This document shows positions 25,201 to 30,026 of a DNA stretch of 64,000 nucleotides, piece after piece. Source of the DNA: JAUIET01 sp039111475. GTDB lineage: Bacteria; Pseudomonadota; Gammaproteobacteria; Pseudomonadales; JAUIET01. Position numbers and translations under genes: made by a program. The notes beneath the pieces are model-generated. The model had not been told where the DNA came from. It saw only the letters and a program-made list of their open reading frames with translations, and searched no databases. The stretch is taken from positions 33,168 through 97,167 of the forward strand of contig JBCCIP010000020.1 of the NCBI GenBank assembly GCA_039111475.1. Reading direction: 5' to 3'. Position 1 is the stretch's first letter. Each line of letters begins with the position of its first letter.

Positions 25201-28200
25201 GTCGTTGCCAGCTCCGCCAATTAGTGTATTGCTGACCGCGTCACCGATAATACTGTCAGCGCCAGCAGTACCGGTAATATTCTCAACATTTCGAACAGTG
25301 TCATTGTCGCTACCCGCAACGCTGACTACAACGTCATTTTCGCCGTTGAGGGTTACGCTGACAGAAGTCGCCCCAGCCAGCGTGGAGTAATCGATGGTGT
25401 CCAGACCGTCACCACCGTCCAGCGTATCCACACCCTGACTGGCAATAAAACTGTCATTGCCACCCAAGGCAAAAACGCTGTCGGCCACCGCTGAGCCAAT
25501 CAGGTTGTCGCCCTGGTTTGTCGCGTAGTAGATTTCGAAACCACTTAAGGTATCAGTGGTGGCGTCACCGGCAAAAAATGCGGTTCCTGCGCCTATATCC
25601 AGTGTTATTCCTGCACCGGTTAAATCGTCAAATCGAACTTCGTCAAAGCCGGCGCCACCATCAAGGTTATCGGCACCACCGCCACCTCGAATCACATCAT
25701 CACCACCCAGGCCGCTTAGTGTATTCCCCTGGGCATCACCTGTGATGTTATCGTTGTTGGCTGTACCTATAACGTTTTCGATATTGTTGAGAACATCTGA
25801 ACCGCCGTCGCCGTCATTGATAGCGGCGTTTTGCGCCATGTCGATGAGCACGCCGGTACCCGCACCAGAGTAATCAACGGTATCAACTCCGGTGCCGCCA
25901 TCGAAGGTATCGTCTCCCAGACCACTGATCAGGTTGTCACTACCCGCGCCCCCGCGCAGTGTGTCATCACCACCGGCGCCTTCCAATAAGTCGTCGCCTT
26001 CGGCACCTTCCAGAATATTGTTTGCGTTATCGCCAATGATGACGTCATCGCCGGCCGAACCGATCACATTCTCGACCAGTCGCATCGTATCGTCATCGCC
26101 GCCGTCAACAGTCACGGTCGCGTCGCCGGCACTGTTCATCACGACATTGATGAAATTAATACCGATCAGCGTCGAGTAGTCGACCGTGTCAAGGCCGCCG
26201 CCGCCAATAAACAGGTCGCTACCGGCACTGGCCACAAACAGGTCATCGCCTAGCAAGCCATCTATGGTATCGGCTTGCGCGCTGCTAATAATGACATCTG
26301 CCTGGTTGGTACCCGCATAACTTTCGAAGTTAATGAAGGAATCGATGCTGCTGTCTACAGCGTAAGATGCAGTGCCGTTAATAAGGTCTAAGGTAATACC
26401 CAGAGACACCAGATCGTCAAAGCGCAATTCGTCGTTGCCGCTTCCACCGTCCAGTGCATCAGACCCTGCCCCACCGCGAATCAGGTCATCGCCAGCGCCA
26501 CCGCTTAGTTGATTGGCGAGGAAGTCTCCACTTATCGCGTCATCGCCATCGGTACCTATTACGTTCTCAATGTTGCGAACAATATCGTCCTGGTCGCCTG
26601 TGACCTGAGCAACCACATCAAAGCTGCCATTCAAGGTGACATCGATGCTGGTCGCACCAGCGAACTGAGAATAATCTAAAGTATCGATGGCCGCACCGCC
26701 ATCGTAGGTATTTGCACCGCTGCTGGCCACCAGCGTATCGAAGCCTTGACCGCCTTCCAGCAAGTCATCACCGGCACCACCAATCAGCGTATCGTCACCG
26801 GCAATCCCGCGTAGAATGTTGTCGTTGCCGTCACCGCGCAAAATATCATTGAATGTCGACCCAGTGACATTCTCTATGCTGTCGAAGGTGTCCAGACCGC
26901 CGTCACCGTCGGCAGAGTTGCCAACCGACAGGTCAATGTCTACGGAGTTGGCTGCCAGCCCATAATCCGCTGTATCCGACCCCGCACCACCGATCAGCGT
27001 ATCATTGCCGGCACGGCCTGATAGAAAGTCGTCACCGTCACCACCGGTTAGAACATTGGCATTTTCATCGCCTGCGATCCGGTCATCAAATGCTGATCCG
27101 GTCAGGTCTTCGATGCCTTCGAGTATGTCGCTTCCACCATCACCGTCGTTATTCACTACTCCGGTAGACAAATCCAGATCTACGGCGGACGCGGCCTGAC
27201 TGTAGTCCGCCGAGTCGCGACCTTCGCCGCCGACCAGAATATCATCGCCGCCTCGACCAGCCAGTACATCATCCCCAGCTCCACCTTCAAAGCGGTTATC
27301 GGATTCATCGCCGGTAATGGAATCATCACCATCGGTACCAATGATATTTTCCACATTACGCAAAGCGTCGTTGGCACTGCCGTCCACGATAACGCTGGCA
27401 TCCTGCGCACCTGCCAAGGTCGTACTGATGGAGTTAGCGCTTTCCAGAACGGAGTAATCAATAGTGTCGCTATCGTCGCCGCCATCGACTGTATCCGATC
27501 CTTCACTGGCAAGGATCAGATCATCCCCGGCGTCACCGTTGACAGCGTCATCACCGTCACCGCCGTCCAACGTGTCGATACCGCCGCCACCGGAGACCGT
27601 GTCGTCACCCCCGGCGCCGAATAGAATCTGATCATTGTCGTTGCCGGTGATTGTGTCGCCGAACTCCGAACCGCTAACGTCTTCTATGTTACGCAACCGA
27701 TCCACCTCGGAACCCATCACCGCGGTCGTAAAGCCCTGATTATCAGCCACTTCTGATAAATCTATGCTGACAGCCTGGGCCGCTCGGCTGAAATCGATGA
27801 CATCGCGTTCCCCGTCACCCCCGTCCAGCTCATCGTTGCCGCGGCCACCTGACAGTCGATCATTGCCGTCTCCGCCGAAAATCGCATTGTCGTCATCAGA
27901 ACCATGAATGCGGTCGTCGAAGTCGGTGCCAACGATGTTCTCCACCCCTTGCAGGGTGTCGATATTGGATTCATCAATTGTCACGTTGTCTTCCACCAAC
28001 GTGAGATCGGCATCGATTGCCTTGGTTTCCCCTGAGTAATCCGCGGTATCGGTGCCGCTGCCACCTATTAACAAGTCGTTGCCGCCGCGACCCGCCAGTA
28101 AATCATTGCCAGCGCCACCATCCAGCGTGTTATCCGCGTTGTTGCCTATCAGCCTGTCATCGGCCGTACCAGCCCGAATATTCTCTATCTCACGTACCCG

Positions 28201-29781
28201 ATCTACCTGAAACTCAGGGCCATTACGGTCCACGTTGATCTCGGCAAAATCCTGAATCAGCAGAGACAGATCGGCGTCGATCTCCACGCTGAGATCGGAA
28301 TAATCCACCGTGTCGCTGCCGGAACCACCCACCAGCGTATCATCACCTTCACCGCCTTGCAGTAAATCGTCGCCTTCAGCTCCATCGAGAAAGTCGTCCC
28401 CACGATTACCACGAATTACATCGTTGCCGGCACCGGCATTAACCACATCATCAGCAACCGACCCATCTATGGCGTCATTACCGGACCCGGTAAATACCCG
28501 GTTAGCGTTAGGGTTATTGGCTAATACCCAAACCTCATCACCACTCTGGTTGATGAAATTCAGGTCCTGTGGACCAAATACATTACGCACAGAAAACAGC
28601 TGATCATCTTGAGAGATTAACGCCGTTTCGGGTGGTGGCGTCAGCGGCACACCATCCGCGTCGGTGGTTTCTTCATTGAACTTTGAAGTCACCTTAAACT
28701 GCACAGTGAACTCGTCATCTGACGGAACCGGGTAGCTCAGATTCAGCTTTACCGCGCCCCGATCATCGGTTTCAAACTCCTCAATGGTCCACGTATTGCC
28801 GCTGAGCGTGCCTCCCTCTATCACAAAATCGTCGGGCAGGCCTGTTAATTCAATCTTGTCGATTTCGAAACCCACTGGGAATTTAGGTGAGATCTCAATC
28901 ACCCTGGACATCAGGGTGTTGCCAAAGAAATCACTGTGATCGGCTTCTACAACAAGGTCTTCGGTGGCAGTGGAATAGTTCAGTACCTCAGTCGAAAACT
29001 GCGATTCGTTCGATGGGTCGAACGCCGAAGCTTCCGAGCCGCCGCCACCTTGTATCAGGCGGACTTCCTCGCTGCCAATCGTGGTGGTCGTTTCGGAACT
29101 CGCCAGTTGCAGCAGGTTCAAGTCAAATAGCGCAATGTCCTCAGGTTCAGGTGGCGCTTCGCTGGTGGAGAAGCTGATGGCACTACTCGAATCCTGCGCA
29201 ACGGCCTTGGCTTCTTCTACAAACGTGCCTTCATCGTCGATCGAACGACGCGTTTGATCGCCTTCATCCTCGTATTCAAATGTATTCTCTGACTGGCTTT
29301 GCGATTGCTCTTGCTGAGCTTGAACCGCTTGTTGCAACACAACAAGTACTTCTTGCTGCTGCTGGGCTTCCGCTTCGGCCTCGGCAGCTGCTTCCGCTTT
29401 GGCTTCTGAATCCGATTCGGCCTTTTCCAGAGATTCAAAAGTCTCGCGCATAATGCTCGAGATAGCGATGAAGTCTTGCACACTTAAATTACCCACCTCG
29501 CCAATCTTGGAAAGTAGGATATGCGTTTCAATTAACTCGTCATCAAAATAGATCTCTGGCGATTCGTCTTCTTCAAATAACAGCAACGCCAAACTATTGA
29601 AAACGACCTTGGCATTGTTGGTTTCATTAGTAACGATAATGTCAGAATCAACAATATCAATCTTGGCGTTATCAATAGACACGTCACTGATATTGATTTT
29701 TGCCTTAGGCTCAACAGCAACGGAATCTGTGCTGTCGGATTGGGCAAGACTGACATGGATACTAGCTACTTTCTGAACCAT
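7279..29781 (-). CDS. Giant RTX calcium-binding type I-secreted protein (7,500 residues), putative adhesin
   Basis: Predicted surface or secreted protein of 7,500 residues, exported unfolded by the downstream type I system and folding when it binds extracellular calcium. Residues 1-115 form an N-terminal domain I do not recognise. About 118-165 is Ala/Glu/Gln-rich and probably helical, then comes an acidic linker. About 290-385 looks Ig-like (FPVGFEIDKIELTGLPDDF onward). From about residue 430 to 7,310 there is almost unbroken RTX sequence, with nonapeptides of GGxGxDxLx type in modules of roughly 80 residues. Each module pairs nonapeptides with a DYS...IENVxGTxGDD beta segment. The last 170 residues leave the RTX pattern and end in VQLVINMT, fitting a C-terminal type I secretion signal. 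I see no vWA, PA14 or enzymatic domain, no LapG-type AAG cleavage site near the N-terminus, and no cysteine on reading. Start: ATG at 29781 with a weak GAGAG-type site. The role could be adhesion or a structural surface layer; function is inferred. Confidence 0.9.
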   Translation of the reverse strand: MVQKVASIHVSLAQSDSTDSVAVEPKAKINISDVSIDNAKIDIVDSDIIVTNETNNAKVVFNSLALLLFEEDESPEIYFDDELIETHILLSKIGEVGNLSVQDFIAISSIMRETFESLEKAESDSEAKAEAAAEAEAEAQQQQEVLVVLQQAVQAQQEQSQSQSENTFEYEDEGDQTRRSIDDEGTFVEEAKAVAQDSSSAISFSTSEAPPEPEDIALFDLNLLQLASSETTTTIGSEEVRLIQGGGGSEASAFDPSNESQFSTEVLNYSTATEDLVVEADHSDFFGNTLMSRVIEISPKFPVGFEIDKIELTGLPDDFVIEGGTLSGNTWTIEEFETDDRGAVKLNLSYPVPSDDEFTVQFKVTSKFNEETTDADGVPLTPPPETALISQDDQLFSVRNVFGPQDLNFINQSGDEVWVLANNPNANRVFTGSGNDAIDGSVADDVVNAGAGNDVIRGNRGDDFLDGAEGDDLLQGGEGDDTLVGGSGSDTVDYSDLSVEIDADLSLLIQDFAEINVDRNGPEFQVDRVREIENIRAGTADDRLIGNNADNTLDGGAGNDLLAGRGGNDLLIGGSGTDTADYSGETKAIDADLTLVEDNVTIDESNIDTLQGVENIVGTDFDDRIHGSDDDNAIFGGDGNDRLSGGRGNDELDGGDGERDVIDFSRAAQAVSIDLSEVADNQGFTTAVMGSEVDRLRNIEDVSGSEFGDTITGNDNDQILFGAGGDDTVSGGGGIDTLDGGDGDDAVNGDAGDDLILASEGSDTVDGGDDSDTIDYSVLESANSISTTLAGAQDASVIVDGSANDALRNVENIIGTDGDDSITGDESDNRFEGGAGDDVLAGRGGDDILVGGEGRDSADYSQAASAVDLDLSTGVVNNDGDGGSDILEGIEDLTGSAFDDRIAGDENANVLTGGDGDDFLSGRAGNDTLIGGAGSDTADYGLAANSVDIDLSVGNSADGDGGLDTFDSIENVTGSTFNDILRGDGNDNILRGIAGDDTLIGGAGDDLLEGGQGFDTLVASSGANTYDGGAAIDTLDYSQFAGATSIDVTLNGSFDVVAQVTGDQDDIVRNIENVIGTDGDDAISGDFLANQLSGGAGDDLIRGGAGSDALDGGSGNDELRFDDLVSLGITLDLINGTASYAVDSSIDSFINFESYAGTNQADVIISSAQADTIDGLLGDDLFVASAGSDLFIGGGGLDTVDYSTLIGINFINVVMNSAGDATVTVDGGDDDTMRLVENVIGSAGDDVIIGDNANNILEGAEGDDLLEGAGGDDTLRGGAGSDNLISGLGDDTFDGGTGVDTVDYSGAGTGVLIDMAQNAAINDGDGGSDVLNNIENVIGTANNDNITGDAQGNTLSGLGGDDVIRGGGGADNLDGGAGFDEVRFDDLTGAGITLDIGAGTAFFAGDATTDTLSGFEIYYATNQGDNLIGSAVADSVFALGGNDSFIASQGVDTLDGGDGLDTIDYSTLAGATSVSVTLNGENDVVVSVAGSDNDTVRNVENITGTAGADSIIGDAVSNTLIGGAGNDVISGGGGSDTLIGGGGTDDLRFDNLSGVGITLNLNGTSGTASYTGDNSTDAFSEFERYFTTNQDDLINSSSANDLVFALSGDDVFNTSAGNDEFDGGVGLDTADYSTLTGVTSISVTLDLGNAAVVTVTGGDDDTLRNIENVVGTSGNDTLVGDDADNELRGLSGNDVLEGGDGSDDLLGGLGDDTLRGNIGNDLLDGGTGLDTADYSSASSGISLDLSSEQASNDGDGGTDTLRGIENITGSSQSDNIRGDTGANVIRGEDGDDVIYGGAGSDQLFGGNETGADQLRFDDLTDAGVTLDLQNSQATYGFDGSVDTFSEFEEFFTTEQADAVSGSTGADVVSTLGGNDIVNASLGADNLDGGADSDTIDYSGLGGVNFIDVVLNGSSDATVVVDGGDNDTIRNFENVIGTVGDDRMTGDGGDNALTGSAGDDTFFASSGNDTLDGGADIDTADYSGLIGVNFINVALNGASGAVAVVNGGDNDVLINIENVVGTAGNDTLTGDAQANQLSGRGGDDILNGAGGNDTLLGEGGADTLLGSEGADVMDGGAGNDTLDYSGLVSATAIDVTLDGGNDATVTVAGSDNDTARNIENVTGTSGNDFIGGDGAINVLLGLGGNDVFGASSGTDTIDGGLGVDEIDYSTLATANFVNVTLNDAADAIVVINGDGNDTLRSIENVTGTTGDDTLIGDSQDNRLSGLAGDDVLAGRGGNDTLIGGADTDTVDYSAASGNVNVSLLNNTAVDDGDGGVDTLQTIENVIGSDNDDVIEGDGNANLLEGGLGEDLFLGSLGADTVDGGLGDNDAIDYSNNGAANSIDVTLNSSSDATVFITGADDQTVRNVEHVTGSQGNDRIEGDNRNNNLSGDAGDDFLSGRSGNDILTGGAGIDTADYSTAASSVTVNLGASQAAVDGDGGQDQLFEIENIRGSNFSDTITGNTSDNLLEGGIGNDLFNASGGADIVDGGANTDTLDYSGLASATAINVDLDGANTVLVQITGGSNNQVRNIENIIGTIGDDTIGGDGSLNVLEGNAGNDTFLASSNTDVLDGGLGDDTVDYSGLVTANFIDVTLNGTTDAVVVVNGDGNDTIRSIENVIGTDGDDTLIGDALDNTLSGGAGDDVLSGRGGNDTLIGGTDTDTVDYSSAATGVDVNLQGNIATDDGEGGADTLQEIENVVGSANDDIIQGDVNANVLEGRDGDDVFNASLGADIVDGGTGSGDRVDFSGFAASNSVDVTLNGGIDAIANVANADNQTLRGIEHVTGSQGDDTIVGDSNNNQISGDAGDDTLSGRAGNDIITGGAGTDTADYSLSAGAITVNLASNQASADGDGSSDQLFEIENIRGSNFDDIITGDGSDNLLEGRGGEDAFTASSGADVIDGGGNADTLDYSSLVGATAINIDLDGANTVTVSITGDDDDSVRNIENIIGTTGDDTIGGDSSINLLEGRAGDDTFLASDNTDTLDGGLGEDTADYSGLVSANFINVTLNSTSDAIVVVNGGGNDTIRNIENITGTTGNDTLVGDGLDNELRGAAGDDVLSGRGGNDLLDGGADNDTVDYSAATTAVDVSLASNIASDDGDGGVDTLQDIENVIGSANDDAIEGDIGANVLEGRDGDDNFGGTLGADLIDGGVGNGDGVDYSALAATNAINVTLAGSSDATVSVNNADNQTLRGIENVTGSQGDDVIFGDGNDNELGGSAGDDTLAGRAGNDILRGGSGSDTADYSGAAGNVTVSLASNQASADGDGASDQLFDIENIRGSNFDDTISGNSSANLLEGNAGDDLISASAGTDIMDGGANNDTLDYSSLAGATSINVDLDGTNTVTVTVTGGDNDQVRNIENVIGTDGDDTIGGDASINLLEGRSGDDTFLASAGTDTLDGGLGSDTADYSGLLSANFISVTLDTTSDAIVVVNGGDNDTIRNIENVTGTSGDDTLVGDGLDNELRGAAGNDELSGRGGNDLLDGGVGIDSVNYSAATTGVDVSLAANAAANDGDGGVDTLQEIENVIGSSNDDVIEGDANTNVLRGQEGDDQFIATLGADIVDGGLGTSDEVNFSAFAAGNAIDVTLAGNLDATVNVNNADNQTIRGIEDVTGSQGDDRIVGDGNDNELSGDAGDDVLSGRAGADILTGGAGVDTADYSAAASNVNVSLASNQATSDGDGSSDQLFGVENVHGSAFNDTLAGDGSDNELLGNAGNDILTASAGSDVLDGGTNTDTLDYSSLSGVTGISVDLDDGNDVTVTVTGGDDDIARNIENVIGTDGNDVIGGDNAVNILQGQDGDDQFIASSNTDTIDGGVGTDSIDYSSLTTANFVNVTLAGAANSTAVVNGDGNDTLRNIENVTGTSGNDTLTGDALDNVLRGLAGDDLLAGRGGNDTLDGGTDIDTVDYSGAVSGVNVNLAGNTASNDGDGGVDTLLGFENVLGSANDDTIQGDGAVNVLQGGQGDDSFIATLGADDVQGGLGTDDSIDYSGFAAGNFINVTLNGSTSTTVSINGTDNQTISGVENITGSQGDDRIEGDGNDNAISGDDGVDVLSGRAGNDILTGGNGIDTADYSNASSTVVVDLSSNQASVDGDGGSDQLFEIENLTGSDFADTLTGDGNDNIIEGGNAADTLRGRGGNDTLDGGIGQDIADYSQAGAGVTADLNSNSASDDGDGGVDTLVSIEHLTGSAFADDLGGDANANTLLGGDSNDVLRGRGGSDTLDGGTGTGDVADYTGAANAIVVNLSLNAAANDGDGDSDVLQNIENIWGSANNDRIEGDNNGNVLEGRAGDDILIGNGGSDTLDGGADFDTADYSAAGSAVTIDLSSGVVGDDGSGGVDTLISIEGLIGSGSDDTLIGDEFDNRLDGGGGNDTIRGMEGDDEIIGGIGNDTVSYANSDNAVDVDLQNNIANDDGFGDTDTLSSIENVIGSDNDDFIVGSVGDNQLDGAAGDDVLRGGAGDDTIIGGAGNNTADYITAGSGVTVDLTNNLTSNDGDGGTDTLSQIQNVIGSIFDDTLTGDGDDNVLEGRNRDDVLRGRGGDDTLDGGTGTDTADYSLAAAGVTADIGANSASDDGDGGSDTFVSIENISGSSGVDDLSGDGAANTLFGDDGNDILRGRGGADTIDGGNNVDTVDYSGAASGINVDLQNNVAANDGDGASDTLNNIENVIGSVQSDIIVGSTAANVLSGGLLNDTLSGLAGADTLDGGGGIDTADYSQAAAGITVDLAANQASNDGDGSVDTLTSIENIIGSDFSDDISGDGNVNLLQGGDDDDFFRGSTNDDIIEGGFGSDTADYSGMAGSPSIDVTLRGGVDATVVVSGGNGTDTLRSVENIIATAGDDTLRGDGNDNTLSGGDGDDVIWGGGGSDTLDGGGHNTGDQLRFDDLTGVGIDLNLTNNTAFYSADSSTDNFINFEEFYLTNQGDTIIGSTGIDVVFSLGGDDSFQASAGSDDFDGGTDSDTIDYSTLGGVNFINVTLDGANAATVTVNGGDDDTIRNIENVIGTSGVDTITGDGESNTIQGQGGDDIISGGAGNDFLEGNAGNDLFFGSAGQNTFDGGNDTDTIDYSLQAGIASVAVQLNGSGSSAVIVAGGDNDLALNIENVIGTDGDDTLIGDGSDNEFQGGAGDDLLSGRSGADLLIGGADNDTVDYSGEVGINFIDLTLNGGSDVTVTVDGGANDTIREIENVIGTAGADIIRGDSLVNVLEGDDGNDTLVGGAGADVLDGGDDIDTVDYSQEVGINFIDVQLNGGSDATVIIDGADNDTIRAIENVIGTAGNDTISGDSQANNIDGQGGDDVIRGGGSNDTLDGGTGTNTLSYTDSGLGITTDMNVLSGGFFSVTVGSDTDLAANFRDVIGSAGADNITGDTQDNVIEGRVGTDILDGGAGNDTLRGGSEADTLIGGAGNDILDGGDTGDTLDGGIGDDTYLGGDGWDQLIASDGADTIDGGSATDTLDYSSQSSANFINVTLNGGTDATVTVDGDQDDTVRNVERIRGTAGNDTIFGDGANNYFWGGAGDDTMSGGSNADNRLWGEAGDDLFLGSAGTNRFDGGADTDTVDYSAQAGINFINVALDGSGSASVTVDGANNDIVLNIENVIATAGNDTVHGDDSANVITTLGGDDELSGGAGVDILDGGDDTDTANYEEAAAGIVVDLSADAATDDGDGASDTLTSIENIIGSDFDDIITGGVEANDLDGGDGSDYFFSSAGVDVIEGDNGSDTLDYSLQAGVTSISVNLNSGIQTTVTVNGSDNDLVRNIENIVGTAGNDVIRGDGNANSFTAGAGDDILRGEGGDDVFDGGAGINTLEYNDRVDRVVTDMSALTGGAFTVNVGGSETDTASNIRDIIGSQGNDDITGDAQDNTLRGDLGSDTLRGGDGNDLLQGESGNDVLEGGAGDDTLEGGSSNWDTLRGGAGVDTMDGGSGTRDAVDYRFESGINFIDIDLNGGSVSTVAVDGGDNDTIVNIERVFATEGNDIIRGHSQQNFFYGQGGDDTFFAAGGDDEIYGGGGNDTLDYSDLSSGLSVDMTAVAGGLFTLDIGGGAEGDRADSIEILRTTTGADTVQTDANVILLETLGGNDVVDLNSNDATVNAGDGADDVDLFGTDAIVDAGSGNDIVRAYGGGADVTLGTENDTLWAYSSGNTGTGDDGNDFLGNWGVYNNTFEGNAGADTFESRGGGSVFDGGADTDTIRYNNTGAGITVNLNESGDTTIVVNGQTNDTIRNIENVQGSDGADSIEGNSLANVLNGGTGNDTIIAGTGLDTYIGSSGTDTLDYSGFTAGNFIDVTLNGGSNVTVTVNGGDNHTANSFENIIGSQGNDTIGGDTASNNLQGGAGDDLILGSTSNDTLDGGSGTGDVLDYQNITGNGIDINLGAGFVTQFFGFTDFFSNFEQYLLTDFDDIVRGSSDADVVESLDGDDVFEASAGNDVLDAGLGGDTIDYSNLGGITGISATLNGANAIIVSVSGGDNDSIRNFENITGSGSDDSLTGDSLANILDGHSGNDVIDGGAGDDILFGGDDDDLFIAGAGTDTIEGGSDSDTVDYSGLVGANFINVTLNGAASTTVTVDGGDNDTLSDVENIVGTNGADTITGDANDNTLSGLGSADIIVGGGGADTIDGGAGGDNVSGGSGADVFFGGSGADTIDGGADNDTLDYSLHPSAGAISVTLNGTSVSTVTISGDSNDSIQSIENVIGTNGDDTIHGDGTNNTLIGGQGNDTLSGRVGNDVLDGGEDTDTIDYSTAAGGVTVNLGSGVVSDDGDGGSDTLLSIENFIGSASADIVSGSGASNVINTGSGADSITASAGADNYDGGADADSLDYSGLAGVSSISVSLNGSSSVFVSVNGGTDDTVRNIESITGTSGDDTLDGDAQQNTLLGGDGADTISGGSGADTLDGGNNLDTLDYSAAVGGVDVNLDTNTVLDDGFGFSDTISNFEFLSGSNFADTLTGNTGGNILIGNDGIDTIDGLAGNDLISGGVGNDIIDGGADTDTITYAGAAFGVTVNLSSNSASNDGDGGSDTLNNIENVTGSANNDNITGDSNNNTIDGGNGNDTLAGRGGLDTLNGGAGTNTVTYVNAAGSVTADLLAGGASNDGDLSTDTFSNIQNLTGSANADTLSGDNNANTINGGLGNDVLAGRGGVDDLQGGGGDDTISYSGAASGVTVNMVSGVTTNDGDGASDTFSDIDHVTGSNGNDNITGDAGGNQLVGGNGQDTLIGNGGNDTLNGGANADTIMGGVGNDVIDGGGDNDLVDYSLAANGIVVDLSAALASNRALNDGDGGQDTLSNIENVFGSDNNDDITGDSNNNIIDGGQGDDTINFSGGLDILDGGLNNDTLDYSSAGAITGGVLSAGAVDGVGGTLNVGTNSAIVDNFENFALSANNDTLTFDMDAIGSLNSVDANGGAADRMIITDSLAGDDLTDAGIDGVDLASLFTDVEELDFSGTGVNGGDTFDIGNSEISSITGSGNSLTIDIDSGTMNLTDFNALDQSGATVSGDSTVGNTRTIDWDNGVQLVINMT
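7840..28500 (-). repeat. RTX module array of the giant protein
   Basis: About 20.7 kb of in-frame degenerate repeats inside the giant gene. By reading, the modules fall into three types. Type A has DYSGL..NFINVTLNG followed by a DNDTIRNIENVIGT segment. Type B has DYS.A...V.V.L..N.A followed by DGDGG.DTL..IENV.GS. Type C, rarer, has LRFDDLT..GITLDL followed by a STD.F..FE.F..TNQ segment; it occurs near 10.7, 15.1, 24.3, 25.1, 25.6 and 26.4 kb. All are separated by glycine/aspartate nonapeptides. Types A and B mostly alternate. Confidence 0.85.
17430..23600 (-). repeat. Five-copy 1,239-bp (413-residue) super-repeat within the RTX array
   Basis: Three independent landmarks recur at exactly 1,239-bp spacing. 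The DNQT...VTGSQGDD module lies at 17741, 18980, 20219, 21458 and 22697. The GGD.S.N.L module boundary lies at 18433, 19672, 20911, 22150 and 23389. The DQLFEIEN module lies at 17501, 18740 and 19979, and continues at about 21218 and 22457. Each copy carries five RTX modules in the same order. Copies differ at many third codon positions, yet the measured spacing has no insertion or deletion. Edges are set where the order of modules breaks; they are good to within about 50 bp. Confidence 0.85.
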
Positions 29782-29911
29782 CTTTGCTTTTGCTCTCTTT
29801 CTTAGGTCTCAGGCGCAATCGTCCCGGCAAAAAACTTACCCGGACGTACTCACTAAGCGTAGAAAAGCCACCTTGAATGGCTAGTTAGCAGTCAATGTGT
29901 TAAATGGTTTA

Positions 29912-29927
29912 TGTCAGGTATCTGACA
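29912..29927. promoter_or_regulatory. 16-bp palindrome upstream of the giant RTX gene
   Basis: TGTCAGGTATCTGACA is a perfect inverted repeat with 6-bp arms and a 4-bp centre, 131 bp before the adhesin start. On the minus strand it overlaps a TTGTCA hexamer that is followed, 17 bp on, by ATTTAA, a possible weak sigma70 promoter. It is a reasonable operator candidate for the secretion locus. The rest of 29,782-30,026 shows only a T-run next to a small GCTCA/TGAGC stem. Confidence 0.4.
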
Positions 29928-30026
29928 AGCGTCACAGAATTGACAAGATGCTGTTTAGTTATTAAGCAAAGCGTAGTTTGTTTTTTGCTCAGCTTGAGCT
30001 AGCGAACCGGCACGGAATACAGGGCG

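Noticed and set aside
7840..28500. CRISPR-like or satellite DNA repeats
   Set aside because: The repeats are in frame, degenerate and protein-coding, with no conserved direct repeat/spacer pattern.
7385..29177. Dozens of plus-strand open frames of 60-180 codons, often Pro/Ser-rich, through the giant gene
   Set aside because: They are the antisense of the GGxGxDxL repeats. Their repetitive composition follows from the Asp/Gly/Asn codon bias of the minus-strand gene, and none has a ribosome site or a recognisable domain.
29979..29999. Hairpin GCTCA-GCT-TGAGC as terminator of the glycosyltransferase gene
   Set aside because: On the minus strand the stem is followed by A's, and on the plus strand the T-run precedes the stem, so it is not an intrinsic terminator in either direction.
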